Shown here piece by piece: positions 51,390 to 59,631 of a stretch of 64,000 bases of DNA; the first letter of the stretch is position 1, and every line of letters begins with the position of its first letter. The notes beneath the pieces are model-generated. The model ran no database searches, was not told the origin of the DNA, and worked only from the letters and a program-made list of their open reading frames with translations. This stretch comes from CAYOSF01 sp964406605 (GTDB taxonomy: Bacteria; Chloroflexota; Dehalococcoidia; DSTF01; RBG-16-68-14): positions 1 to 64,000 of the forward strand of contig CAYOSF010000003.1 of the NCBI GenBank assembly GCA_964406605.1. Direction: 5' to 3'. Both the position numbers and the translations under genes were made by a program.

Positions 51390-52052
51390 GTGACACCTCA
51401 GGACGAAGCCTTGGAGACGATCAGGGACCAGCTAGAACCGATCATGGAGGTGGCGCGCGCCGTCCTGGTCGACAAGCACCGCGCGCGCGAGCACGCACTT
51501 CCTCTCTGCAGGGAGGCGGTACGGCATTCGGCCAACGCGATCCGCGCGGTGCATCGGGAGGACTTCCAGCAGGCGGAGGAGCTGATAGGACGAGCCCGCG
51601 ACCTGCTGACGGAGGCCAGGGCGGGGCTGCGCGATCACCCGGACATCTATCACGCCGGTTTCGTCCACGACGGGCAGAAGGAGTACGTAGAGGCGTGCGC
51701 CACGCTGGCCGTGATCGCCGGCCGGCCGCTGCCCGCGCCCGAGGCGCTGGCCGTCGAGCTGTCCGCCTACCTCAACGGTCTGGGCGAGGTTGTAGGTGAG
51801 CTGCGCCGCCACCTGCTCGATAGGCTACGCTCCGGCGACGTCGAGCACTGCGAGGGCATCCTCGCCGCCATGGACGATATCTACGGCGTCCTGGTCACTA
51901 TCGACTATCCGGAGGCCATGACCGGCGGCCTCCGTCGCACCACGGATGCCGTTCGCGGCATCTTGGAGCGCACCAGGGGCGACCTGACCGTTTCCGTCCG
52001 CCAGCGACAGTTGGAGCAGCGGCTGGAGGAGTTCGAGGGGCGTCTGGGGTAG
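51390..52052 (+). CDS. Translin-family-like helical protein
   Basis: GTG 51390 gives 220 mostly helical residues. HSANAIRAVHREDFQQAEELI, DIYHAGFVHDGQKEYVEACATL, ELSAYLNGLGEVVGELRRHLLDRLRSGD and DIYGVLVTIDYPEAMTGGLRRTTDAVRGILERTRGDL follow the translin pattern (Y-x(2)-G-x-V-G-E-L-R-R and D-Y-P...LR...D-x-x-R). Translins bind single-stranded RNA/DNA and with TRAX form RNases; archaeal and bacterial members are uncharacterised. The C-terminal RQRQLEQRLEEFE is a coiled coil. The promoter of the next gene begins four bases after the stop. Confidence 0.7.
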   Translation: MTPQDEALETIRDQLEPIMEVARAVLVDKHRAREHALPLCREAVRHSANAIRAVHREDFQQAEELIGRARDLLTEARAGLRDHPDIYHAGFVHDGQKEYVEACATLAVIAGRPLPAPEALAVELSAYLNGLGEVVGELRRHLLDRLRSGDVEHCEGILAAMDDIYGVLVTIDYPEAMTGGLRRTTDAVRGILERTRGDLTVSVRQRQLEQRLEEFEGRLG

Positions 52053-52055
52053 GAA

Positions 52056-52088
52056 GCACTAGCAAACTTCCTGGCCCGGAGATATAAT
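52056..52088 (+). promoter_or_regulatory. Promoter of first cyclase-STAND gene
   Basis: GCACTAGC (52056-52063), 19 nt, TATAAT (52083-52088), 12 nt, GTG start. The second cassette has the same two blocks with the same spacings (55356-55388), while sequence between them differs. Transcription should start about six bases before the GTG, giving no room for a Shine-Dalgarno. Confidence 0.75.
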
Positions 52089-52100
52089 CGCTCCATATCG

Positions 52101-54653
52101 GTGGTATGGGTGGGAGAAGTGGTTGGGACGCCTGGTGGCACGGTTACTGTCCTCTTCACCGACATCGTTGGTTCGACTGAGCTTATGCAGCGGCTTGGCG
52201 ACGAGGCCGCAGAACGTCTCTTCAGTCCTCACATCAGCGTCCTTAGCGATCGAGTAGTCGCTCACGGCGGGCGGGTGGTAAAGACCGAGGGTGACGGTCT
52301 TATGGCCGTCTTTGCCGGTGCCCTCGACGCCCTGAACTGCGCCGTGGCGATGCAGCAAGCGGTCCGTCAGGAGAACCAGAAGCAGGATGAGGAGCGCCGG
52401 CTCCGCCTGCGAGTCGGCCTACACGTCGGCGAGCCGGTACTGGAAGAGGGAGACTACTTCGGGACGCCGGTGGTTGTCGCCAGGCGGCTGTGCGACTGCG
52501 CGCAGGGCGGCCAGATCCGGTCATCGGACCTGGTGAGGAAGCTCGTGGGGTCGCGCGGCGGTTTCGCCTTCCGAGAGCTGGGCAAGCTGGAACTGAAGGG
52601 CATCCAGGAGCCCGTTGCGGCCTGTGAGGTGCTGTGGGAGAGCGAGGTCGAACAGGCCGAAGCGGGGCGGCGGGTGAGAGATGCGCCATCGGGGCCGCCG
52701 CCGCTGCCGCCACTACTGGCCGGCGGCGAGCGAACGGCCTTCGTTGGCCGCGAGCGGGAGCTGCGGTGGCTTCGCCGGCAGTGGGAACGCGCGCGTGGGG
52801 GCCAGCGTCAGCTCGTGCTGCTCGCGGGGGAGCCCGGTGTTGGCAAGACCCGCCTTGCGGCGGAGTTTGCTCTCGCCGCCCACGCGGAAGGAGCTACAGT
52901 CCTGTTCGGGCGCTCCGAGGAAAAGGAGCTTGTCGCGTACCAGCCGTTCGTGGAGGCGCTGCGGCACTATATCGAGGCATCCGACATCGAGCGGCTACCG
53001 GGCGGGCTGAGGTCGGCTGCGACGGCCTTGGATGAGGTGCTGCGAGGACTGCCGGCGACAGGGCGCAGTGCCGACGACTACCGCCTCGTTGCGGCGGTCA
53101 CGGCGTTCGTAGCAGAGGCCTGTCGGGAATCCCCTCTCGTTCTGATCGTTGACGACCTGCAGTGGGCGGACCGGTCGACGCTATCGCTGGTTCGGCATCT
53201 CGCCCGCAGTGCAGGGCAGGCTCCGCTGCTTCTCCTCGGCACGTACCGCGAGATTGAGCTGGACCGCTCGCATCCACTCACCGCACTGATCGCCGACCTG
53301 CGCCGCGAACGCCTCTTCGACCGTGTCTCTCTTGAGGGCCTGGATGAGCGGGACACCGCCAAGCTGGTGCGCGCCTGGGCGGGGCAGGAGCCTTCGCCCG
53401 ACTTCGCGCGGGCCATCCACGAGCAGACAGAGGGCAATCCGTTCTTCGTTGAGGAGGTGCTGCGTGACCTGGTGGAGACCGGCGCGATCTACGAGCAGGA
53501 CGGGCGGCTGACGGCCAGAAAGGACGTAGCGGGAGTCGCCATCGCTCAGAGCGTCAAGGAGGTGATCGGTCAACGTCTCTCGCGTCTTTCCGGCGAGTGC
53601 AACAGTCTGCTCACGATCGCCTCGGTCATCGGGCGCCAGTTCGGTCTGGATCGATTGGAGCAGGCGAGTGATCTTGCGATGGACCGGCTGCTGGCGGCCA
53701 TGGATGAGGCGGTGGCGGCGCGGGTTATTGACGAGGTGCCCTACATGGCCGGCCGTTACAGTTTCTCTCATGCCCTCATCTACGACGCGCTGTACGACGA
53801 ACTGACCACCACGCGCCGCGTGCGGCTGCACGGGCAGACGCTCCAGTACGCGGACAGCAAGGGCGTCAAGTTAGCGTATGAGGTGTTGGGGGCGTCGGGT
53901 CCGTATGTTATCGCCGTGGGGATCACCAATTGCCCTGCTGTCCGCATTGGCAATCGAGCCGAGGGCAGGAAATGGGATCGCATCTGCCGACACTGTCGCC
54001 TGATTCTGTACGACCGCCGCGGGGTGGGCTTTTCCGCCGCTCCTGAACGCGGCTACAGCATGCATGCCAGCGTGGAGGACCTGCGCGCGGTACTGGATGC
54101 GGTGGGTGTGGAGCGGGTGATCCTCTGGGGTGCCGTGGACGGGGGCCCGCTGGCCTTGGGCTTCGCGGCGCAGTATCCGGACAGGGTGCTGGGCCTGATC
54201 CTGCTGGGCACGACCGCCAGGTGCGTGAGCTCGGAGGACTTCGCCCTGGGAGTCGATCCGGATGCCACCGAGTCCTTCCTCCGCATCGGCGCCGCGGACC
54301 GGGTGCGGGCGGTCTCCCAGATGGTGAGTGTAAGGCCGTCGCCCCCCCAGGACGCCCGCGATATCGCACAGGTGCTGGGGCGGGTCCCGCCGCATGTCTG
54401 GATGAAGGTTGTGAACGGCGTCGGCGCTCCCGACGCCCGACCGCTGCTTCATCGAGTTCGGGCTCCGGCACTCATCGTGCACGACCCTGACAACGACTTC
54501 ATACCCGTGGAAGCGGCGCATTTCCTGCACGAACACTTGCCGGACAGCAGGCTTGAGATTACCGATGAGTACGGACCGCCGCCGTATGGGGAGGCTCTGT
54601 ATCGCAGGATCGAGGCGTTCCTTGATGAGGTGAGCAGACGGCGCGGGACCTAG
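52101..54653 (+). CDS. Cyclase-STAND ATPase-pseudohydrolase regulator 1
   Basis: An 850-residue protein of three parts. Residues 10-185: class III nucleotidyl-cyclase fold with metal aspartates D21 (FTDIVGST) and D65 (KTEGDG), but PVVVARRL lacks the Asn of active cyclases. Residues 215-575: STAND/AAA-16 ATPase with Walker A GEPGVGKTRLA (about 243), Walker B LIVDDLQWAD (about 350) and EQTEGNPFFVEEV. Residues 580-850: alpha/beta-hydrolase fold (YEVLGASGPYVIAVG, YDRRGVGFSAAPERGYS), where the nucleophile elbow reads GAVDGG (V679 for Ser) and the usual G-x-D-H near the end is EYGPPPYG, so it is probably a ligand-binding relic. No DNA-binding domain is seen. GTG 52101 is leaderless-type. The 157-residue gene follows after 86 bp. 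Confidence 0.9.
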   Translation: MVWVGEVVGTPGGTVTVLFTDIVGSTELMQRLGDEAAERLFSPHISVLSDRVVAHGGRVVKTEGDGLMAVFAGALDALNCAVAMQQAVRQENQKQDEERRLRLRVGLHVGEPVLEEGDYFGTPVVVARRLCDCAQGGQIRSSDLVRKLVGSRGGFAFRELGKLELKGIQEPVAACEVLWESEVEQAEAGRRVRDAPSGPPPLPPLLAGGERTAFVGRERELRWLRRQWERARGGQRQLVLLAGEPGVGKTRLAAEFALAAHAEGATVLFGRSEEKELVAYQPFVEALRHYIEASDIERLPGGLRSAATALDEVLRGLPATGRSADDYRLVAAVTAFVAEACRESPLVLIVDDLQWADRSTLSLVRHLARSAGQAPLLLLGTYREIELDRSHPLTALIADLRRERLFDRVSLEGLDERDTAKLVRAWAGQEPSPDFARAIHEQTEGNPFFVEEVLRDLVETGAIYEQDGRLTARKDVAGVAIAQSVKEVIGQRLSRLSGECNSLLTIASVIGRQFGLDRLEQASDLAMDRLLAAMDEAVAARVIDEVPYMAGRYSFSHALIYDALYDELTTTRRVRLHGQTLQYADSKGVKLAYEVLGASGPYVIAVGITNCPAVRIGNRAEGRKWDRICRHCRLILYDRRGVGFSAAPERGYSMHASVEDLRAVLDAVGVERVILWGAVDGGPLALGFAAQYPDRVLGLILLGTTARCVSSEDFALGVDPDATESFLRIGAADRVRAVSQMVSVRPSPPQDARDIAQVLGRVPPHVWMKVVNGVGAPDARPLLHRVRAPALIVHDPDNDFIPVEAAHFLHEHLPDSRLEITDEYGPPPYGEALYRRIEAFLDEVSRRRGT

Positions 54654-54739
54654 CACAGTGGCCCACGACGTGCGCTGAGATCGGGATGGGGGCGCCCTGG
54701 CAGGGGCAAGGGCGGCCTGACAAGAGAAGGAGGAGGAAG

Positions 54740-55213
54740 ATGCCACCGAACTGCACGTGGACGACGTTTCTGAAAGCAGCCCATGACCGCGAGACGGACA
54801 CCACAAAGGCGCTTGACAAGATCTTCGGCAATCCAGGTCTGTATGGCAATCCTGAGTACGTCCAGATCGCCGGCGACAACTACGCGGGTATCCTCGGAAT
54901 TCCTATCCATGTTAGAAGCTACCTGGCTTCCGCTTCCTATCTGGCCAAGGAAGAACTCGATCACATCGACCAGTGGCCAGCAGGCCAGAGGGAAGCCGTG
55001 CGAGCCGCGCTCGCGAACGCCGTTAGGTTTGGGCAGAAGGTGAAGTTCTTCTGGGAACTGTACCACGGCGATCACGAAGAGACCGATATCGTCCCTGCTA
55101 GGGGAGGCAAGACCCCAAGGCCGGCTACCATTACATTTCGCACTCCGTGGTCCAGGGTGCGCGAGTTGCCAGCGGGATCCGCCCAGGACGTTGAGGTCGA
55201 CGTGGGAAGCTAG
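54740..55213 (+). CDS. Unknown 157-aa partner protein 1
   Basis: ATG 54740 after AGGAGGAGGA gives 157 residues. It is homologous to the equally long product at 58033. Shared elements are T-T-x-A-L-x-K-I near residue 20, E-[LI]-D-H-I-x-x-W-P-A near residue 75, F-x-W-E-L-x-x-G in the middle of the C-terminal half, and T-F-R-[ST]-P. No signal peptide, membrane helix, helix-turn-helix or catalytic motif is obvious. The two copies each follow an 850-residue cyclase-STAND gene, so a role as effector, target or ligand of that protein is the best guess. I know no family for it. Confidence 0.75.
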   Translation: MPPNCTWTTFLKAAHDRETDTTKALDKIFGNPGLYGNPEYVQIAGDNYAGILGIPIHVRSYLASASYLAKEELDHIDQWPAGQREAVRAALANAVRFGQKVKFFWELYHGDHEETDIVPARGGKTPRPATITFRTPWSRVRELPAGSAQDVEVDVGS

Positions 55214-55355
55214 GTCCTCGGCCGCGCCACGTTGCGCAGTGCGTGTTCCGTCCGTAGGGGACACCCAAACGCGGCGAGGGTGACTTAACGGCCCCCGTCT
55301 GCCAGAAACAGCCGAAGCAGCGCTCAGCGGGGTCGGAGAGCCCCTTCCTTGGTGG

Positions 55356-55388
55356 GCACTAGCTAGGCTTGTCTCCAAACGCTATAAT
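55356..55388 (+). promoter_or_regulatory. Promoter of second cyclase-STAND gene
   Basis: GCACTAGC (55356-55363), 19 nt, TATAAT (55383-55388), 12 nt to GTG 55401. Matches the element at 52056 in both blocks and spacing. Confidence 0.75.
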
Positions 55389-55400
55389 CCCTGTAAATCG

Positions 55401-57953
55401 GTGGCGTGGGTGGTTGAAGTGGTTGGGACGCCCGGTGGCACGATTAGTGTCCTCTTCACCGACGTCGTCGGTTCAACGGAGGTTATGCAGCGGCTTGGCG
55501 ACGATGCCGCCCGGCCCCTCTTCAGCAGGCATATTGACGTTCTTGGCGGATGCGTAGGCGCGCACGGGGGACGAGTGGTCAAGACGGAGGGCGACGGCCT
55601 CATGGCGGTGTTCACCAGCGCCGTGGATGCCCTCGCCTGCGCCGTGGCGATGCAGCAGGCGGTCGACCGGGAGAACCGGAAGCACGGCGAGCAGACCAGT
55701 CTCGGACTCCGGGTCGGCCTTCATGTCGGCGAGCCCATCCTCCAGGAGGAGGACTATCATGGGACGGCCGTGGTCATCGCGAAACGGCTGTGCGGCGAGG
55801 CCAGTGACGGCCAGGTTGTCGCTTCGGAGGTGGTGCGGGCCGTCGCGGGCTCGCGAGGCGGCTTCACCTTTCGAACGCTGGGCGAACTGGCGCTGAAGGG
55901 AATCGCCGACCCGGTCCCCGCCTGCGAGGTTGTCTGGGAGCCCACGGTCGAGGAGCCTGAGGCGGGCCGGCCGACCCAGGAGCCGCCACCGCAGCTCCCG
56001 TTGCCGCCCCTTGTCGCCGCCGGCGAGCGTACGCCCTTTGTCGGACGGGTGCCGGAGACGCAGCAGTTGCGTGAGTGTTGGGAGCGCGCGCGCGGCGGCC
56101 AGCGACAGTTGCTTTTGCTGACCGGGGAACCCGGCATCGGGAAGACGCGCCTGGCGACGGAGGTAGCGGCCGGCGCGCACGCCGAGGGCGCGACTGTCCT
56201 GTTCGGACGGACCGATGAGGACGCCCTCATTCCCTATCAGCCTTTCGTGGAGTCGCTGAGCTACTACCTTGAGGCATCTGACCCGGACCGGCTGCCCGGC
56301 GGGCTGAGATCCGCGGCGGCGGCCTTGAGACGATTACTCCAGGACCTGGCGGCGGCGGGGGGAAGCGGCGGCGACTACCGGCTCGTTGACGCGGCTACGT
56401 CGTTCGTGGTGGAAGCCTGTCGAGCATCCCCTCTCGTTCTGATCATGGACGACCTGCAGTGGGCGGACCAGCCGACGCTATCGCTGTTTCGGCACCTGGC
56501 CCGCAACACGGCGCAGTCCCGGCTGCTCCTGCTCGGCACGTACCGAGAGACGGAGCTCTCTCGCACACATCCGCTCTCCGCCGCCATCGCCGACTTGCAC
56601 CGCGAACGCCTATTCCAACGGGTCATCCTCGGAGGTCTGGAGGAGGACGATGTCGCCTCCCTCGTTCGTGCCTGGGCGGGCCACAGGTCCGCGCCCGAAC
56701 TGGCGCGGGCTATCCACGAGCACACCGAGGGCAACCCGTTCTTCATCGAGGAGGTGATGCGTCACCTGGCGGAGACCGGAGCCATCCACGAGCAGGACGG
56801 CAGCCCGACGACCAGAGCGAGCGTCAAGGAGCTGGGTATCCCGGAGAGCGTGAAAGAGGTGATAGGCCGGCGGCTGTCAAGGCTCTCGGAGGAATGCAAC
56901 AGCGTGCTCACCGTCGCCTCCGTCATCGGGCGTCAGTTCGGTCTGGACCGTCTGGAGCTGGCGAGCGATCTGCCGGGCGACCGGCTGGTCGAGGTTCTCG
57001 ATGAGGCAGTAGCGGCGCGAGTCGTTGACGAGGTGCCGCACATGGCCGGCCGCTACAGCTTCTCCCACGCCCTCATCTACGATGCGCTGTACGACGAACT
57101 GACCACTACCCGCCGAGTGCGTCTTCACGGCCAGACCCTTCAGTACGCCGACAGCAACGGCGTGAAACTGGCCTATGAAGTGCTGGGCGCGTCGGGGCCA
57201 CACTTGATCGCCGTGGGCATCAGCAACTGTCCCGCCGTCCGGATCGCGAACCTCGCCACAGCCCAGAGCTGGAACCGCGTCTGCCGTCACTGCCGGCCCA
57301 CTCTCTACGACCGTCGAGGGGTGGGCTTCTCCGCCGCTCCGGATCGGGGATACAGTCTTCTGGGCAGCGTCGAGGACCTGCGTGCCGTCCTTGACGCGGT
57401 CGGCGCCGCCCGGGCCGTGCTCTGGGGCGCCACGGACGGCGGTCCCCTGGCCCTTGCCTTCGCCGCGCAGTATCCGGAGAGAGTGCTGGGTCTGATCCTG
57501 CTCGGCACGACCGCGAAGTATGCCGGGTCGGAGGACTACCCCTTTGGGGTCAACGAGGCCGTGCTCCAGTCCTTCCTTCGCACGGATGCGGTGGACCCGG
57601 CCCGCGCCGTCTCCCAGCTCAGCAGCATCCGGGAGCCAACCTCTGCCAGCGAGGCCATCGGCCAGGTGCTCAAGCGAGTCCCGAGGCAGGTCTGGGCCAA
57701 GGTGGCGGCGGGCATCGGGGTGGCGGACGCCCGTCACCTCCTGCCGAAGGTGAGGGCTCCAGCGCTCATCATCCATGATCCGGACAACGACTACATACCC
57801 GTGGGAGCGGCGCATTTCTTGCACGAGCAGCTGCCGGGCAGCAGGCTTGAGATAACCGCCGAGTATGGCCAGTTGCCGTTTCCGGAGAGTTTGTATCGCA
57901 AGATCGAGGCGTTTGTTGAGGAGGTAAGCGCCGGCGGCGCGACCGAGCGTTGA
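55401..57953 (+). CDS. Cyclase-STAND ATPase-pseudohydrolase regulator 2
   Basis: A paralogue of the product at 52101 with the same length (850 residues) and domain order: cyclase fold (FTDVVGST, KTEGDG; AVVIAKRL again lacks the Asn), Walker A GEPGIGKTRLA, Walker B LIMDDLQWAD, EHTEGNPFFIEEV, and the hydrolase-like C-terminus. The nucleophile elbow is GATDGG (T678 in place of Ser) and the terminal His site reads EYGQLPFP. Long stretches such as YDALYDELTTTRRVRLHGQT are identical between the copies. The gene starts at GTG 55401 and is followed 79 bp later by the second 157-residue gene. Confidence 0.9.
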   Translation: MAWVVEVVGTPGGTISVLFTDVVGSTEVMQRLGDDAARPLFSRHIDVLGGCVGAHGGRVVKTEGDGLMAVFTSAVDALACAVAMQQAVDRENRKHGEQTSLGLRVGLHVGEPILQEEDYHGTAVVIAKRLCGEASDGQVVASEVVRAVAGSRGGFTFRTLGELALKGIADPVPACEVVWEPTVEEPEAGRPTQEPPPQLPLPPLVAAGERTPFVGRVPETQQLRECWERARGGQRQLLLLTGEPGIGKTRLATEVAAGAHAEGATVLFGRTDEDALIPYQPFVESLSYYLEASDPDRLPGGLRSAAAALRRLLQDLAAAGGSGGDYRLVDAATSFVVEACRASPLVLIMDDLQWADQPTLSLFRHLARNTAQSRLLLLGTYRETELSRTHPLSAAIADLHRERLFQRVILGGLEEDDVASLVRAWAGHRSAPELARAIHEHTEGNPFFIEEVMRHLAETGAIHEQDGSPTTRASVKELGIPESVKEVIGRRLSRLSEECNSVLTVASVIGRQFGLDRLELASDLPGDRLVEVLDEAVAARVVDEVPHMAGRYSFSHALIYDALYDELTTTRRVRLHGQTLQYADSNGVKLAYEVLGASGPHLIAVGISNCPAVRIANLATAQSWNRVCRHCRPTLYDRRGVGFSAAPDRGYSLLGSVEDLRAVLDAVGAARAVLWGATDGGPLALAFAAQYPERVLGLILLGTTAKYAGSEDYPFGVNEAVLQSFLRTDAVDPARAVSQLSSIREPTSASEAIGQVLKRVPRQVWAKVAAGIGVADARHLLPKVRAPALIIHDPDNDYIPVGAAHFLHEQLPGSRLEITAEYGQLPFPESLYRKIEAFVEEVSAGGATER

Positions 57954-58032
57954 CCCCGGCGGTACCGGTCGGTACACGGACGTACGCCCTGACGGATTGT
58001 TGAGGGCGGGAGCATGGAAGGGAGGAGACGCC

Positions 58033-58506
58033 ATGCCACAGGTCAGCACGATCAAGGATTTCCTGTATTCCCTGAAGTATAAACAGACGGCTACCACGGA
58101 GGCGCTCAAGAAGATCTGGGACGAACGTGGCGACGACGACGTGGCGCCTCATCTCGGCAGCCCTGGCCTCAGAGATGCCAATCATCTAGTGTCGGGTCCT
58201 GGTGGCAAGCTCCCCGACTGGGTTGATAAAGCGCTCCGCAAGAGGGGACTGGGCGACGGGGAGATAGACCACATCAACGAATGGCCGGCACTCGCCAAGG
58301 AAGAAGTGCGCCTCGCATACATAAAAGCGATCGATGACCCCCGCGAAATCGAGTTCGAATGGGAACTCCATGACGGCCATGATTCGGACAATCCCATCCC
58401 GCCTGTGACCGGGCCGACCGATCCGATCAAGGTCACGTTTCGGAGCCCGCGCAAGAACCTGTCAAAGTCGTCGTTAACTGTGGGTGAGATCAACACGTCG
58501 ATCTGA
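58033..58506 (+). CDS. Unknown 157-aa partner protein 2
   Basis: ATG 58033 lies six bases after GGAGGAG and gives 157 residues, the same length as its paralogue at 54740. It shares T-T-E-A-L-K-K-I-W, GEIDHINEWPAL, EFEWELHDGHDSDNP and VTFRSPRKNLSKS with it, while the segment between (GSPGLRDANHLVSGPGGKLPD) differs. Overall identity looks moderate, much lower than between the large partner proteins, so the small gene evolves faster. No known domain recognised. Confidence 0.75.
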   Translation: MPQVSTIKDFLYSLKYKQTATTEALKKIWDERGDDDVAPHLGSPGLRDANHLVSGPGGKLPDWVDKALRKRGLGDGEIDHINEWPALAKEEVRLAYIKAIDDPREIEFEWELHDGHDSDNPIPPVTGPTDPIKVTFRSPRKNLSKSSLTVGEINTSI

Positions 58507-58618
58507 GCGGACGGGTGCGGTGTCTTAGGCGCAGGCGAGGTCAAGTCCGCTCCGCCGCGCGTGTTCACTGCGAGATCGATGGGGCTCGTAGACATAGCGC
58601 GAGCCAGGGACGGCGGCG
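58507..58618. other. Short intergenic stretch between convergent genes
   Basis: No clear hairpin or other site between the 157-residue gene and the PEP-mutase-family gene. Confidence 0.4.
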
Positions 58619-59488
58619 CTACTCCGCCACGTAGCGCTGTTCCAGTTCCTTCCATGCCGGCACGTCGATGATCTCCTCGAACTCGCCCAGGGAGACCATC
58701 GCGTCCCGGCGTGAAGCGGTCGTCTTCTGCTGGAAGAGCGCCTGATAGGTCTCCGCGACCGCCCGCGCCGCTGAGAAGAGGGCTGCCAGGGGGTAGACCA
58801 CCATCTTGTAGCCCAAGTCGCGCAGCTCCGTGGAGGTGAGCAAGGGAGTCTTGCCTCCTTCGATCATGTTGGCGAAGAGGGGCGCGTCCGGGATCGCCTC
58901 GGCCACCTCCCGCAGCTCATCCACGGAGCGGGGCGCCTCCACGAAGACGACATCGGCGCCGGCGTCGCGGTAAAGCCTGCCCCGCCGGATCGCTTCCTCC
59001 AGCCCGAGCGGCTGGCGGGCGTCCGTCCGCCCGATGATCACCAGGTCGTCGTCGCCCCGCGCCTCAACGGCGGCGCGCAGCTTTGCGGCCTGCTCCTCGG
59101 CGGGGATCACGCGCTTGCCCTCGAAGTGTCCGCACTTCTTCGGCCACTCCTGGTCTTCCAGGATGATCCCGGCGACGCCCAGCGCCACGCACTCGCGCAC
59201 CGTCCGCACGACGTTGAGCGCGTTGCCGTAGCCGGTGTCCATGTCGGCGACGAGGGGCACGTTGAGCGCTCTCACGATGTGGCGCACCCGGTCCATCGTC
59301 TCCGACATGGTGAGCAGTCCGAGATCGGGCACGCCGAGCACCGTCGCGGCGAAGCCGAAGCCGGTGGTGAAGACGGCGCTGAAGCCGGCCCGCTCCGCCA
59401 GCCGGGCGGTGAGGGCATCGTAGGCGCCGGGGAGGACGACGATCTCCGGCTCGTCGAGCATCCGTCGCAGGACCGAGGAGAGGCGCAT
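58619..59488 (-). CDS. Isocitrate lyase/PEP mutase superfamily enzyme
   Basis: The 289-residue TIM-barrel protein has LPGAYDALTARLAERAGFSAVFTTG, PLVADMDTGYGN (metal ligands D-x-D), GIILEDQEWPKKCGHFEGK with the catalytic KKCGH loop, and IGRTDARQPLGLEEAIRRG. This suits 2-methylisocitrate lyase, oxaloacetate decarboxylase-like or carboxyvinyl-phosphonate mutase-like members. KKCGH favours a C-C lyase. The gene stands alone, without methylcitrate synthase genes. Confidence 0.9.
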   Translation of the reverse strand: MRLSSVLRRMLDEPEIVVLPGAYDALTARLAERAGFSAVFTTGFGFAATVLGVPDLGLLTMSETMDRVRHIVRALNVPLVADMDTGYGNALNVVRTVRECVALGVAGIILEDQEWPKKCGHFEGKRVIPAEEQAAKLRAAVEARGDDDLVIIGRTDARQPLGLEEAIRRGRLYRDAGADVVFVEAPRSVDELREVAEAIPDAPLFANMIEGGKTPLLTSTELRDLGYKMVVYPLAALFSAARAVAETYQALFQQKTTASRRDAMVSLGEFEEIIDVPAWKELEQRYVAE

Positions 59489-59631
59489 GCTGAGACTCCT
59501 TTCCGTCGTGGACTGCGTCCAGGCAGCGTCAGTCTAGCATGCGAGAGGACGGAGGCGTGTCCGAGCCGTCGGTAGCGCCCGCCGGCCGCCTCGGAGGGGG
59601 GCCGGCCGGCGCCCGTGGGTGCGACGCGGCC

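Noticed and set aside
52101..58506. Complete CBASS-type defence operon
   Set aside because: A cyclase domain and a small neighbour are suggestive, but the cyclase is class III, not CD-NTase, and the small proteins show no known effector domain.
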